From an uncultured Erysipelotrichales bacterium (GTDB lineage: Bacteria; Bacillota_I; Bacilli_A; Erysipelotrichales; Coprobacillaceae): a stretch of 37,475 bases of DNA. Within the stretch, counting starts at the first letter, position 1; each line of letters opens with the position of its first letter. The DNA lies in contig CAJTTM010000022.1 in the NCBI GenBank assembly GCA_910579135.1, forward strand, positions 1-37,475, written 5' to 3'. Below are positions 29,347 through 37,475 of this stretch, in pieces. The translations under genes and the position numbers were made by a program. The notes under the pieces are model-generated. The model saw nothing but the letters and a program-made list of their open reading frames with translations. It made no database searches and had not been told where the DNA came from.

Positions 29347-31100
29347 CATTACAACATATTACAAAAAGTTATTTTAGTGGAAATGATGAAATAAAGATAT
29401 TAGATGATATTTCAATTACATTTCCTCAAAAGGGATTAATAGGGATTTATGGTAAGAGTGGATGTGGGAAATCCACTTTTTTAAATATTATCAGTTCTTT
29501 AGAAAAACCAGATCAAGGAGATATTTTCTTTTATAACGAAAAACTAACAGAAACTTTTTTAAGAGATGAAATTGCTTTTGTTTATCAAAATCATGATTTA
29601 ATACCTGCTTTAAACGTTAAAGAAAACATTAAACTTGCTTTAAAGACATCTCATCAATCATTTCATCAACAAAAATTCAATATGATTATTAAGCGTTTAG
29701 AGATAGAAAGATTATTATCTCATTATCCATCACAACTTTCATTAGGACAATCTAGACGAGTATCAATTGCAAGAGCTCTTTTAAAAAATACTTCCATTAT
29801 TTTAGCGGATGAACCTACAGGGGCATTACATCTTCAACAAGCAAGAGAAGTTATGGAATTATTAAAAGAAGCATCTTTAAAAAGATTAGTTATTATTGTA
29901 TCCCATGATCAAAAATTATTAAAGGAGTATTGTGATAGTTTATTGACTGTTGAAAATTGTAAAATAAAGGGGAAGATAAAAAAACAAACGGAAAAAAGAA
30001 GAGAACAATCTTATCATAAAAAGAGTTACTTATTTATGTATATTATTCAACAAATGAAAGCTCAAAAATATAAACTCTTATTTTTATTTATGTTTCAGAT
30101 CATACTTATTTTGTCTTCTTTTTTTATTATAACTGCATTACAAGGAGTCAATGAGCAAATTGTTTTAACCAAAAAAAGAACACCATTAAAGAATATTATG
30201 ACAATAGAGAATTATAATAGTCAAGAATTTAAAGAATTACCTCAAATTCATAATGCTTATTATGATTATCAATCTTTATTAGATTTGGGAACTTTATCAT
30301 GTGATGCAATGATGGAATATCTTCCTCAATATAATCGACATATTGTTTTAAAAGAAGGAAGAATGCCAATTGAATATAATGAAGTTTTGATTACATCATC
30401 ACTCAAAGATAAAATATCTAATCATAAACTTGTTTATAAGACTGAAACAAAAGAGTTTGAACTTAATGTTGTTGGTGTTATAGAAGAGGATTTTTTCAAA
30501 GAAAAATATGTTTATTTTCCTTATATTTTTAGAAATGTTATTTTAGATTATATCAATCATTATGTGATTGTTATTGAAAGTGAAAATTGCCTAAAGTTAT
30601 CTCAACAATTAGAAAAAGATTATTTAGTAACATATGAAAATGGAGAAAAGATTCAAAATTATACAGAGCTTTTATCCTATGGCCAAATAATAGCTATTAT
30701 TTTCATAGCAGTAAGTCTTATGAGTTCCATGTTTTTGTTATATATAGTTTATACAATTATTATTGATGAGCGAAAGCATGATTGTAGTTTGCTTGTTATG
30801 ATGGGAGTTTCTTTAAATAGACTTTTAGGTTTGTTTATTAAAGAAGCTTTTTTTATTGGGACATCAATTGGAATATGCGGAGTTATTCTTTGTCAAATCA
30901 TATTTTATTATTGTAATCATGTTCTTACGATTCAAAATTATTTATCTTTTTCTTTAAAATTAGAAAAGTATATGTTTTTCAATGAAGATATTTATCTAAT
31001 GATTATTTTTATCTATATTTTATTAACAGTTCTTTTTGCTTATATTTCAATTAAAAGAGTCTTACATCTTGACTTTGTATCATTATTAAGGGAGGAATAA
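29340..31100 (+). CDS. ABC transporter, ATPase fused to FtsX-like permease (MacB-like), first of a pair
   Basis: 586 residues. The ATPase domain spans ~1-215: Walker A GKSGCGKS (38-45), Q-loop VYQNHD, signature LSLGQ (not LSGGQ), Walker B ILADEP, H-loop VSHD. A membrane helix at ~240-264 is followed by an extracytoplasmic region of about 180 residues, then three membrane segments (~450-580) of the FtsX type. After Walker B the D-loop reads TGALH where most have SALD, so the D-loop Asp is missing. MacB-type proteins move substrates mechanically across the membrane, often peptides or toxins. The order resembles antimicrobial-peptide export/immunity systems, but no substrate gene is visible. GGAGG site; 1 base between this stop and the next ATG. 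Confidence 0.85.
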   Translation: MLTLQHITKSYFSGNDEIKILDDISITFPQKGLIGIYGKSGCGKSTFLNIISSLEKPDQGDIFFYNEKLTETFLRDEIAFVYQNHDLIPALNVKENIKLALKTSHQSFHQQKFNMIIKRLEIERLLSHYPSQLSLGQSRRVSIARALLKNTSIILADEPTGALHLQQAREVMELLKEASLKRLVIIVSHDQKLLKEYCDSLLTVENCKIKGKIKKQTEKRREQSYHKKSYLFMYIIQQMKAQKYKLLFLFMFQIILILSSFFIITALQGVNEQIVLTKKRTPLKNIMTIENYNSQEFKELPQIHNAYYDYQSLLDLGTLSCDAMMEYLPQYNRHIVLKEGRMPIEYNEVLITSSLKDKISNHKLVYKTETKEFELNVVGVIEEDFFKEKYVYFPYIFRNVILDYINHYVIVIESENCLKLSQQLEKDYLVTYENGEKIQNYTELLSYGQIIAIIFIAVSLMSSMFLLYIVYTIIIDERKHDCSLLVMMGVSLNRLLGLFIKEAFFIGTSIGICGVILCQIIFYYCNHVLTIQNYLSFSLKLEKYMFFNEDIYLMIIFIYILLTVLFAYISIKRVLHLDFVSLLREE

Positions 31101-31101
31101 T

Positions 31102-32931
31102 ATGTTAGAGATTATAAATATAACAAAGAAATATCATTACCAAAAGGTTATTGATTCTCTTTCAATGACATTACCTGATTGTGGATTAATTGCAGTTGTA
31201 GGGAAGTCAGGTTGTGGAAAAACGACATTGCTTAATATAATTGGTGGTATTGATAAAGATTATAGTGGACAAATTTTATTTAATAATAAAAATATTCGTT
31301 TTATAAAAAAGAATATAGGTTATTTGTTTCAAAGTTTTCATTTGATATCATGGTTAAATGTTATTAATAATATTCGGTTACCTTTATTTTTTAAAAGGGG
31401 TAACTTAACTTATCAAGATATGTTAGGATTAAAAGATTTAAAAAGACAGAATATATCAAATCTATCTTTAGGTCAAAGACAACGTATTGCTTTTTTAAGA
31501 GCTTTTTCTTTTGATTCAAGGATTGTTTTATGTGATGAACCTACAGCTTCTTTAGATGAGTTGAATGCTATTCAATTAATGGAATTATTAAAAGAAGAAT
31601 CATCTTCAAAATTAATTATTCTTGTTTCTCATGATATGGAAGTAGTTAAAAAATATAGTGATGAGATTTTTTATATGGAAGATGGGAAAATAATCAATCA
31701 TCAAATAATCAATCAGCCAAAGAAAATAGAAGATATTTCTCGATATAAAAAGGCAAAAAAACCAAAGTTATTTTTATCTTTATATGCACTTTTTCATCAT
31801 CGTTCTAGAACTATTCAAATGATTATTGCTTTAACATTATCATTGAGCTGTATTATTTTAACATTTTCTATTTCACAAGGTTTTTATAATCAATTATATG
31901 AATATATTGATAGTTTAGTTCCTGCTTCTTCTATTAGCTTTAGATTAAAATCTCATGGTCATATTCATCTGCAAGATTTAAATGATTTTAATAATGAATC
32001 TTATGTATTGCATTCTCATTTGTTTTTAAATCAATATGAATTAATTGCTTTTGGAGAAGTTAGAGACAAATATAATAGTCAATATGTTATTGAAATAGGG
32101 AATGATAGTGGATTTATAAAAGATGAATTATTATTAAAAGGAAGAATGATGAAAAATAATGATGAAATTGTTGTTTCTAAAGAAGCTGCAATGCGTTATT
32201 TACAAAGTAAAGATGTAGAGATGTTAATTGGCAGGGAAGTTAACTTATGGTATAAACATTTAAATAAAGTGAGAGGAAAGAAAGTAAAGATTGTAGGAAT
32301 TTATGAGAATAAAGATCAATTTAATAGTATTTATTATTTAAAGGAAGCTCATTTTTCACATATAGAATCATTGTTTCATGATAATAGTATAATGAGTACT
32401 TATGGAATCTTATATGTAAATGATAGCACCAAAGATTATCATAAACTTGTAAAAAAATATCATCAATATGAGTTTAAAGAAGTAGGTAAGGGAACAAAGG
32501 ATCAAATGAATTCATTTATGGAAAAGATAAAGTATGTTTTAATGTCATTTTCTTTATTAGCTATTTTATCCTCTGTTTTTCTAATAGGTGAAGTGATGTT
32601 TTTAGAAGTTGTACAAAAAAAGAAAGATATAGCCATCATGAAATGTTTTCATGCAAATTATAGTGATATAAGTCTTTTTATATTTAATCAATCATTTATA
32701 ATATATTTAATAGCATGTTTTTTCTCTTTTGTTATTTTTGTTTCTTTTCAGTCATTATTCAATCATCTTTTTTCAATGGATATGCTTTTTAAAAAGAATT
32801 TAATTTCTATTGATTATCATTTGCTTTTTATTATTTATAGTAGTGGATTTTTATTATTGATATTCTCTCAAATCATTCCTTTGATTTATGCTTTTCGTAT
32901 TAATATAGCCAAACTTTTAAGATCAAAATAA
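31102..32931 (+). CDS. ABC transporter, ATPase fused to FtsX-like permease, second of a pair
   Basis: 609 residues with the same domain order: Walker A GKSGCGKT (34-41), Q-loop YLFQSFH, signature LSLGQ, Walker B LCDEP with a normal D-loop ASLDE, H-loop VSHD. A membrane helix lies near 235-257, followed by an extracytoplasmic region and three C-terminal membrane segments. It begins one base after the first ABC gene, so the two are surely co-expressed and likely form a heterodimer with one regular and one altered ATP site (inference). It carries the longer external part (YVIEIGNDSGFIKDELLLKGRMM). No strong terminator follows; the leuS promoter begins 28 bases later. Confidence 0.85.
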   Translation: MLEIINITKKYHYQKVIDSLSMTLPDCGLIAVVGKSGCGKTTLLNIIGGIDKDYSGQILFNNKNIRFIKKNIGYLFQSFHLISWLNVINNIRLPLFFKRGNLTYQDMLGLKDLKRQNISNLSLGQRQRIAFLRAFSFDSRIVLCDEPTASLDELNAIQLMELLKEESSSKLIILVSHDMEVVKKYSDEIFYMEDGKIINHQIINQPKKIEDISRYKKAKKPKLFLSLYALFHHRSRTIQMIIALTLSLSCIILTFSISQGFYNQLYEYIDSLVPASSISFRLKSHGHIHLQDLNDFNNESYVLHSHLFLNQYELIAFGEVRDKYNSQYVIEIGNDSGFIKDELLLKGRMMKNNDEIVVSKEAAMRYLQSKDVEMLIGREVNLWYKHLNKVRGKKVKIVGIYENKDQFNSIYYLKEAHFSHIESLFHDNSIMSTYGILYVNDSTKDYHKLVKKYHQYEFKEVGKGTKDQMNSFMEKIKYVLMSFSLLAILSSVFLIGEVMFLEVVQKKKDIAIMKCFHANYSDISLFIFNQSFIIYLIACFFSFVIFVSFQSLFNHLFSMDMLFKKNLISIDYHLLFIIYSSGFLLLIFSQIIPLIYAFRINIAKLLRSK

Positions 32932-32958
32932 GCTTGAAAATTTTATGTGATTTTCTTA

Positions 32959-32986
32959 TTGAAATATTTATTTGCTATGATATAAT
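32959..32986 (+). promoter_or_regulatory. Promoter of leuS
   Basis: TTGAAA (32959-32964), 16-bp spacer, TATAAT (32981-32986) with TGA before it (extended -10). Confidence 0.65.
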
Positions 32987-33002
32987 ATTAAAGTATCAAA
33001 TT

Positions 33003-33216
33003 CGATGATTAGGAGTATTAGCTATAGGAGTTTTTTAGAGAGTCTGTGGGTGGTGGAAACAGATAGATGAATATAGTGAACTCGCCTATGAGAAGCAATA
33101 GTGAAAAAAGTAATTATTGACGTATAACTGCGTTAAAGTTTTAAGAGCATGTTATTTCATGAACTAAGGTGGTAACGCGGTTTTTGGTCGTCCTTAATAG
33201 GAGGACTTTTTTATTT
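33003..33216 (+). promoter_or_regulatory. Leucine T-box riboswitch with terminator
   Basis: The conserved T-box AAGGTGGTAACGCGG is at 33166-33180. Stem I precedes it, with an AGAGAGTC element and the specifier GAACTCGCC, where CTC (33081-33083) is a leucine codon, matching the gene. A terminator follows (GTCGTCCT / AGGAGGAC, 33187-33206, then TTTTTTA). Uncharged tRNA-Leu should pair with the T-box and favour antitermination. Confidence 0.92.
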
Positions 33217-33233
33217 TGGAAGGAGGAAAAATT

Positions 33234-35627
33234 ATGCCTTTTGATCATAAGGTTATAGAAGAAAAGTGGCAAAAATATTGGGCTGAAAATAAAACCTTTG
33301 AAACAGATGTATGGGATTTTTCAAAACCTAAATATTACGCATTAGATATGTTTCCATATCCATCAGGACAAGGTTTGCATGTTGGACATCCTGAAGGGTA
33401 TACTGCAACTGATATTATGTCAAGATTTAAAAGAATGCAGGGATATAATGTTTTGCATCCAATGGGATTTGATTCATTTGGTTTACCAGCAGAACAATAT
33501 GCAATTAAAACAGGAAATCATCCTGAGGGATTTACTTTAAAGAATATTGAAACATTTACAAAACAATTAAAGATGTTAGGTTTTTCTTTTGATTGGGATA
33601 AATGTGTTTCTACTTGTGATCCAAGTTTTTATAAATGGACACAATGGATCTTTAAACAGTTATATAATGATGGACTTGCAAGAAATGTTGATATTCCTGT
33701 TAACTGGTGTGAGGAATTAGGAACTGTTTTAGCAAATGATGAAATTATTGATGGGAAAAGTGAACGTGGTGGATTCCCTGTTGTTAGAAAGAACATGAAA
33801 CAATGGGTTATCGATATTCCTAAATATGCTGAAAAGTTATTAGCAGGTTTAGAGGAAATTGATTGGCCTGAAAGTACAAAAGAAATTCAAAGAAATTGGA
33901 TTGGTAAATCTATTGGAGCCCATGTTGATTTTAAAGTTGATGGTTATGAAGATAAGTTTACTGTTTTTACAACACGTTGTGATACTTTATTTGGAGCAAC
34001 TTATTGTGTATTGGCTCCTGAACATCAATTAGTTGAAAAGATTACAACCCAAGAACAAAAAGCTCAAATTGAAGAATATGTTAGAGTTTGTTCAACAAAA
34101 TCTGAATTAGAACGTACTGAACTTAATAAAGATAAAACTGGTGTCTTTACTGGAGCTTATGCAATTAATCCTGTTAATAATAAGAAAATTCCAATTTGGA
34201 TTTCTGACTATGTATTAGCCGGTTATGGAACTGGAGCAATTATGGCTGTTCCAGCACATGATGATAGAGATTATGAGTTTGCGAAGAAATTTGGAATTGA
34301 TATTATTCCTGTTTTAGAAGGTGGAGATATTAGTCAAGAAGCATGGACACAAGATGGTTTGCATATTAATTCGGAATTCTTGAATGGTATGAATAAAGAA
34401 GATGCAATTGAAACGATGATTCAATGGTTAGAAGAACATCAATGTGGTTCTAAAAAGATTAATTATCGTATTAGAGAATGGATCTTTGCTCGTCAAAGAT
34501 ATTGGGGTGAACCAATTCCAATTATTAATTTTGATGATGGATCCTCAGTTGCCCTTTCAGATGATCAATTACCACTTATTTTACCACCATTAGAAGATTA
34601 TTCACCTTCAAAAAGTGGATCACCACTAGATAAAGCCAATGATTGGGTGAATGTAGAGGTTGATGGTAAAAAAGGAAAACGTGAAACAAGTACAATGCCT
34701 GGTAGTGCAGGAAGTAGTTGGTATTTCATAAGATATTTAGATCCAAAGAATGAAAATGAATTATGTGATAAGAGATTATCAGATCATTGGTTACCAGTTG
34801 ATTTGTATGTTGGTGGACCAGAGCATGCTGTTGGACACTTGTTATATTCACGTATGTGGAATAGATATTTATATGATAAAGGTTATTTATCTCATCCAGA
34901 ACCATTCCAAAAATTATTCCATCAAGGTATGATTTTAGGATCCAATGGTGAAAAAATGAGTAAATCTAAGGGAAATGTCATTAATCCTGATGATATTGTT
35001 AAGGAATATGGAGCGGATACTTTACGTGTTTACGAAATGTTCATGGGACCATTAGAAGCAAGTAAACCTTGGAGTGAAACAGGTGTAGATGGAGCAAGAA
35101 AATGGTTAGATCGTGTTTATCGTTTAGTTATTGAATCTGATAAATTAACTGACGAAAATGATCACTCATTGGATTATATTTATCATATGACTGTTAAAAA
35201 GGTTACTAATGATTATGAAACATTGGGATTTAATACAGCTATTTCTCAAATGATGATTTTTGTGAATGAAGCTTATAAAGCTAAAACACTATATCGTCCA
35301 TATGCTTTAAGTTTAGTGAAGATGTTAAGTTGTATTGCTCCTCATGTATGTGAAGAGATGTGGCAATTATTAGGACATGAAACAACAATTGCGTTTGAAG
35401 AATGGCCAACTTATGATGAAAGTATGCTTGTTCAATCAACTGTTGAAATTGTTGTTCAAGTAAATGGTAAATTAAGAGCAAGAATGACTGTTAATAAGGA
35501 TGAAGACAAGGAAGTTGTTGAACAAAAGGCATTCGCATTAGATAATGTTAAGGTTTATACAGAAGGAAAAGAGATTAGAAAGATTATCTTTGTTCCTAAT
35601 AAGATACTTAATATTGTAGTTAAATAA
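33234..35627 (+). CDS. leuS: Leucyl-tRNA synthetase
   Basis: 797 residues from ATG 33234 (AGGAGGA 6 bases upstream; an in-frame TTG at 33216 belongs to the terminator tail). Class I motifs: HVGH at 49-52 (PSGQGLHVGHPEGYTATD) and KMSKSKGN in the second half. The CP1 editing domain with TTRCDTLFGATY and GTGAIMAVPAHDDRDYEFA is intact. The C-terminal domain is short, ending IIFVPNKILNIVVK. Controlled by the leucine T-box upstream. Confidence 0.97.
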   Translation: MPFDHKVIEEKWQKYWAENKTFETDVWDFSKPKYYALDMFPYPSGQGLHVGHPEGYTATDIMSRFKRMQGYNVLHPMGFDSFGLPAEQYAIKTGNHPEGFTLKNIETFTKQLKMLGFSFDWDKCVSTCDPSFYKWTQWIFKQLYNDGLARNVDIPVNWCEELGTVLANDEIIDGKSERGGFPVVRKNMKQWVIDIPKYAEKLLAGLEEIDWPESTKEIQRNWIGKSIGAHVDFKVDGYEDKFTVFTTRCDTLFGATYCVLAPEHQLVEKITTQEQKAQIEEYVRVCSTKSELERTELNKDKTGVFTGAYAINPVNNKKIPIWISDYVLAGYGTGAIMAVPAHDDRDYEFAKKFGIDIIPVLEGGDISQEAWTQDGLHINSEFLNGMNKEDAIETMIQWLEEHQCGSKKINYRIREWIFARQRYWGEPIPIINFDDGSSVALSDDQLPLILPPLEDYSPSKSGSPLDKANDWVNVEVDGKKGKRETSTMPGSAGSSWYFIRYLDPKNENELCDKRLSDHWLPVDLYVGGPEHAVGHLLYSRMWNRYLYDKGYLSHPEPFQKLFHQGMILGSNGEKMSKSKGNVINPDDIVKEYGADTLRVYEMFMGPLEASKPWSETGVDGARKWLDRVYRLVIESDKLTDENDHSLDYIYHMTVKKVTNDYETLGFNTAISQMMIFVNEAYKAKTLYRPYALSLVKMLSCIAPHVCEEMWQLLGHETTIAFEEWPTYDESMLVQSTVEIVVQVNGKLRARMTVNKDEDKEVVEQKAFALDNVKVYTEGKEIRKIIFVPNKILNIVVK

Positions 35628-35630
35628 ATT

Positions 35631-35660
35631 AGACGTTAGGTAAAACTAACGTCTTTTTTT
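35631..35660 (+). terminator. Intrinsic terminator of leuS
   Basis: Perfect 9-bp stem AGACGTTAG / CTAACGTCT with a 6-nt loop, then seven T. Confidence 0.88.
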
Positions 35661-35940
35661 AGGAGAATATGATGAAAAAGGGATTTTGAAGATAGAATTA
35701 TCTTGATATTACTTTTTCATGAATAAAATAAATCGGCAGGAAGTCTAGATAATAGAAATTTGCATAAATTATTAATTTGTAAAAATAATATTTTTATAGA
35801 TATAACTTTTAATAAGATAATTAGTCATAAAATAACTATTTTTTATTATTTATTTTTTTTCTTTGAAAATCAAAAAGAAACCCTTTTCATATTTTCTTTA
35901 GAGTGATAAGATTATTTTAAGATATATTGGAGGTAGAGTC
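35661..35940. other. AT-rich intergenic region
   Basis: Little is recognisable. AGGAGA (35661-35666) precedes an ATG at 35670 that runs only six codons to a TGA, and other frames break quickly, so at most a gene remnant lies here. A weak promoter-like pair (TTTTCA, 17 bases, TAAGAT near 35885-35915) and GGAGG precede the PPK2 gene. Confidence 0.4.
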
Positions 35941-37416
35941 ATGTTAAAAGATTATGAATTTCAAAAAATAGAGATTGTTCCAGATATTGAAGAATGTTTG
36001 GGGAATGCTAAAATTAATCTCTCAAAAAAACAAATGTTATTAAAAGATAAAAAATTGCCTGTTGTAGTATTATTTGAAGGTTGGGGTGTTTCTGGTATTG
36101 GAACGACTCTTGGTAAAGTGATTCAAAACATGGATCCTCGTTTTTATGCAGTTGAAACAATGAATAAAATAAGTGATGAAGAAAGTCGAAAACCCTTTTT
36201 GTATCGTCATTTTTTACGTATTCCTGAAAATGGTAAAGTGACATTTTTTGATCATGGGTGGATGAATGAAGTGACAACTCAATATCTTCATAAAGATTTA
36301 TCTAAAAAAGATTATAAGAAAAGAATTGATAGTATTCAAAAGTTTGAAAGAACTTTAGTTGATAATGGATATTTAGTCATTAAGTTTTTCTTCCATATTT
36401 CTAAAGATGATCAAGCCAAAAGAATGAAGCGTTTATTAAAAGATAAGAATACAAAATGGCGCATTTCTAAAGAAGATTTATGGCAAAACAAACATTATGA
36501 TGATTGTTTAGAAGTATATGATGATTATTTAGATCAAACAAATCAATCTTATGCTCCTTGGTATGTTATTGATGCTACTAATAAAAAATTAGCCCAATTA
36601 CAAGTATTAGAAGTATTGATGGGACATATTCAAAATAGATTAGACTTTGATAAAGGAGATGCTTTATTAATTGAAAACCCATTTGAATTAAGAGAAGAAA
36701 TAGATTTAAACGCAATTGATTTAAGTGTAACAATTAATGATGGGGATTATAAAAAAGAATTAAAGAAATGTCGTAAAAAATTAAGAGAATTACATAATGT
36801 CTTATATCGTAAAAAAATTCCAGTTGTAATCGCTTATGAAGGATGGGATGCTGCTGGAAAAGGTGGTAATATTAAAAGAGTGACTTCTGGATTGGATCCT
36901 CGTGGTTATACGGTTTATCCTATTGCAGCACCGGATAAAGGTGAATTAAATAGACATTATTTATGGCGTTTCTATAAACGATTACCAAAAGATGGTCATA
37001 TTGCAATCTTTGATAGAACATGGTATGGACGTGTTATGGTTGAAAGATTAGAAAATCTATGTAGTGAAAATGATTGGCAAAGAGCATATAATGAAATGAA
37101 TGAATTTGAAAAAGAATTATATGATTGGGGAGCTATTGTTATTAAGTTCTGGGTACAAATTGATAATCAAACACAATTAGAACGTTTCACTGATCGTCAG
37201 AATACTCCTGAAAAACAATGGAAAATTACTGATGAGGATTGGCGTAATCGTGAAAAATGGGATCTTTATGAAGAGGCTATTGTGGAAATGCTTCATAAAA
37301 CAAATACCAAGTTTGCTCCTTGGTATGTATTAGAATCGGTTGATAAAAAATATGCACGTATTAAAGCTATGAAAATTTTAATCAGTGAGATTGAAAAGAG
37401 ATTAGATGAAGAGTAG
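35941..37416 (+). CDS. Two-domain PPK2 (polyphosphate:AMP/nucleotide phosphotransferase)
   Basis: 491 residues with two PPK2 domains in tandem. The C-terminal one is intact: EGWDAAGKGGNIKRVT (Walker A, ~300), LDPRGYTVYPIAAPD, RHYLWRFYKRLPKDGHIAIFDRTWYGRVMVERLE (Walker B and lid). The N-terminal one keeps the frame but lost the key residues: EGWGVSGIGTTLGKV in place of the P-loop, FDHGWMNEV in place of FDRTWYGRV. The two-domain organisation matches PPK2 class II enzymes of the Pap type, where only the second domain is active and AMP is phosphorylated to ADP from polyphosphate. GGAGG precedes the ATG. No ppk1/ppx neighbour is visible. Confidence 0.9.
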   Translation: MLKDYEFQKIEIVPDIEECLGNAKINLSKKQMLLKDKKLPVVVLFEGWGVSGIGTTLGKVIQNMDPRFYAVETMNKISDEESRKPFLYRHFLRIPENGKVTFFDHGWMNEVTTQYLHKDLSKKDYKKRIDSIQKFERTLVDNGYLVIKFFFHISKDDQAKRMKRLLKDKNTKWRISKEDLWQNKHYDDCLEVYDDYLDQTNQSYAPWYVIDATNKKLAQLQVLEVLMGHIQNRLDFDKGDALLIENPFELREEIDLNAIDLSVTINDGDYKKELKKCRKKLRELHNVLYRKKIPVVIAYEGWDAAGKGGNIKRVTSGLDPRGYTVYPIAAPDKGELNRHYLWRFYKRLPKDGHIAIFDRTWYGRVMVERLENLCSENDWQRAYNEMNEFEKELYDWGAIVIKFWVQIDNQTQLERFTDRQNTPEKQWKITDEDWRNREKWDLYEEAIVEMLHKTNTKFAPWYVLESVDKKYARIKAMKILISEIEKRLDEE

Positions 37417-37475
37417 GGTGAAAGAGGCTGTAACGAAATAAAATATTAATACAGTCTATCAAAAAAGGACAATGT
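37417..37475. other. Window edge, possible insertion-element end
   Basis: After the PPK2 stop the bases GAGGCTGT (37427-37434) and ACAGTCT (37452-37458) form an imperfect inverted pair. A GGAC element follows, then the window ends. This is reminiscent of some transposon ends, but too little is visible to call. Confidence 0.2.

Noticed and set aside
35670..35690. Short ATG frame after the leuS terminator as a leader peptide
   Set aside because: Only six codons, no attenuator structure after it, and a distance of 250 bases to the next gene.
1..37475. CRISPR arrays, tRNA and rRNA genes
   Set aside because: No regularly spaced repeats and no tRNA- or rRNA-like segments were recognised on either strand.

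Overview
The window looks like chromosome of a low-G+C (roughly 30% by eye), fermentative, monoderm Firmicute. Gene content (pyruvate formate-lyase with its activase, PTS enzyme I, lipobox lipoproteins, RodA/FtsW, UppP, a leucine T-box, Spx, a two-domain PPK2, a PadR/DUF1700/PspC cassette, very AT-rich codon use) fits an Erysipelotrichia-like gut anaerobe. This placement is inference; no rRNA is present. The standard code is used: TGG encodes Trp throughout and TGA terminates several genes. I see no rRNA, tRNA or CRISPR array.

Layout. 1-1000: 3' part of an Rpn/PD-(D/E)XK nuclease (transposase-like) gene followed by a decayed partial copy. 1000-5650, minus strand: YitT, DUF1846 protein, then an operon with a strong promoter whose first frame (5603-5334) carries two in-frame TGA codons, followed by a small unknown protein, NfeD and an SPFH protein. 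5700-8070: duplicated thioredoxin-like lipoprotein, DeoD, a HAD phosphatase, and DUF378 on the other strand. 8150-11600: YdcC/LolA-like protein and alanine racemase, a thioredoxin-fold protein without CXXC, RidA and an overlapping ComK-like frame. 11600-13500, minus: lipoprotein and UppP. 13590-16910: a cluster matching the Bacillus yjb region (YjbA, Spx, CYTH protein, NAD kinase, RluA-type pseudouridine synthase). 16930-18570: RodA/FtsW and a membrane-anchored EIIB-like protein without its phosphocysteine.

18600-22970 is the most striking part: pyruvate formate-lyase is split. A 688-residue core keeps the Cys-Cys active site but ends before the glycyl-radical domain. That domain is a separate 80-residue gene (RVSGY, Gly55), and between them lies a 65-residue gene resembling its N-terminal half but without the radical glycine. 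PflA and a ROK fructokinase follow as a translationally coupled pair behind their own promoter.

23050-24814: XRE regulator with three exact 17-residue repeats and membrane segments, then a PadR/DUF1700/PspC cassette whose promoter carries a perfect 12-bp inverted repeat. 24857-28316: PtsI divergent from NagB, plus a short-chain dehydrogenase. 28367-32931: TIGR01212 radical SAM protein divergent from two tandem ATPase-permease (MacB-like) ABC proteins. 32950-35660: T-box-controlled leuS. 35941-37416: two-domain PPK2; the last 60 bases may begin an insertion element.

Genes are tightly packed. Convergent neighbours usually share a bidirectional terminator, and several stop codons lie inside terminator hairpins.
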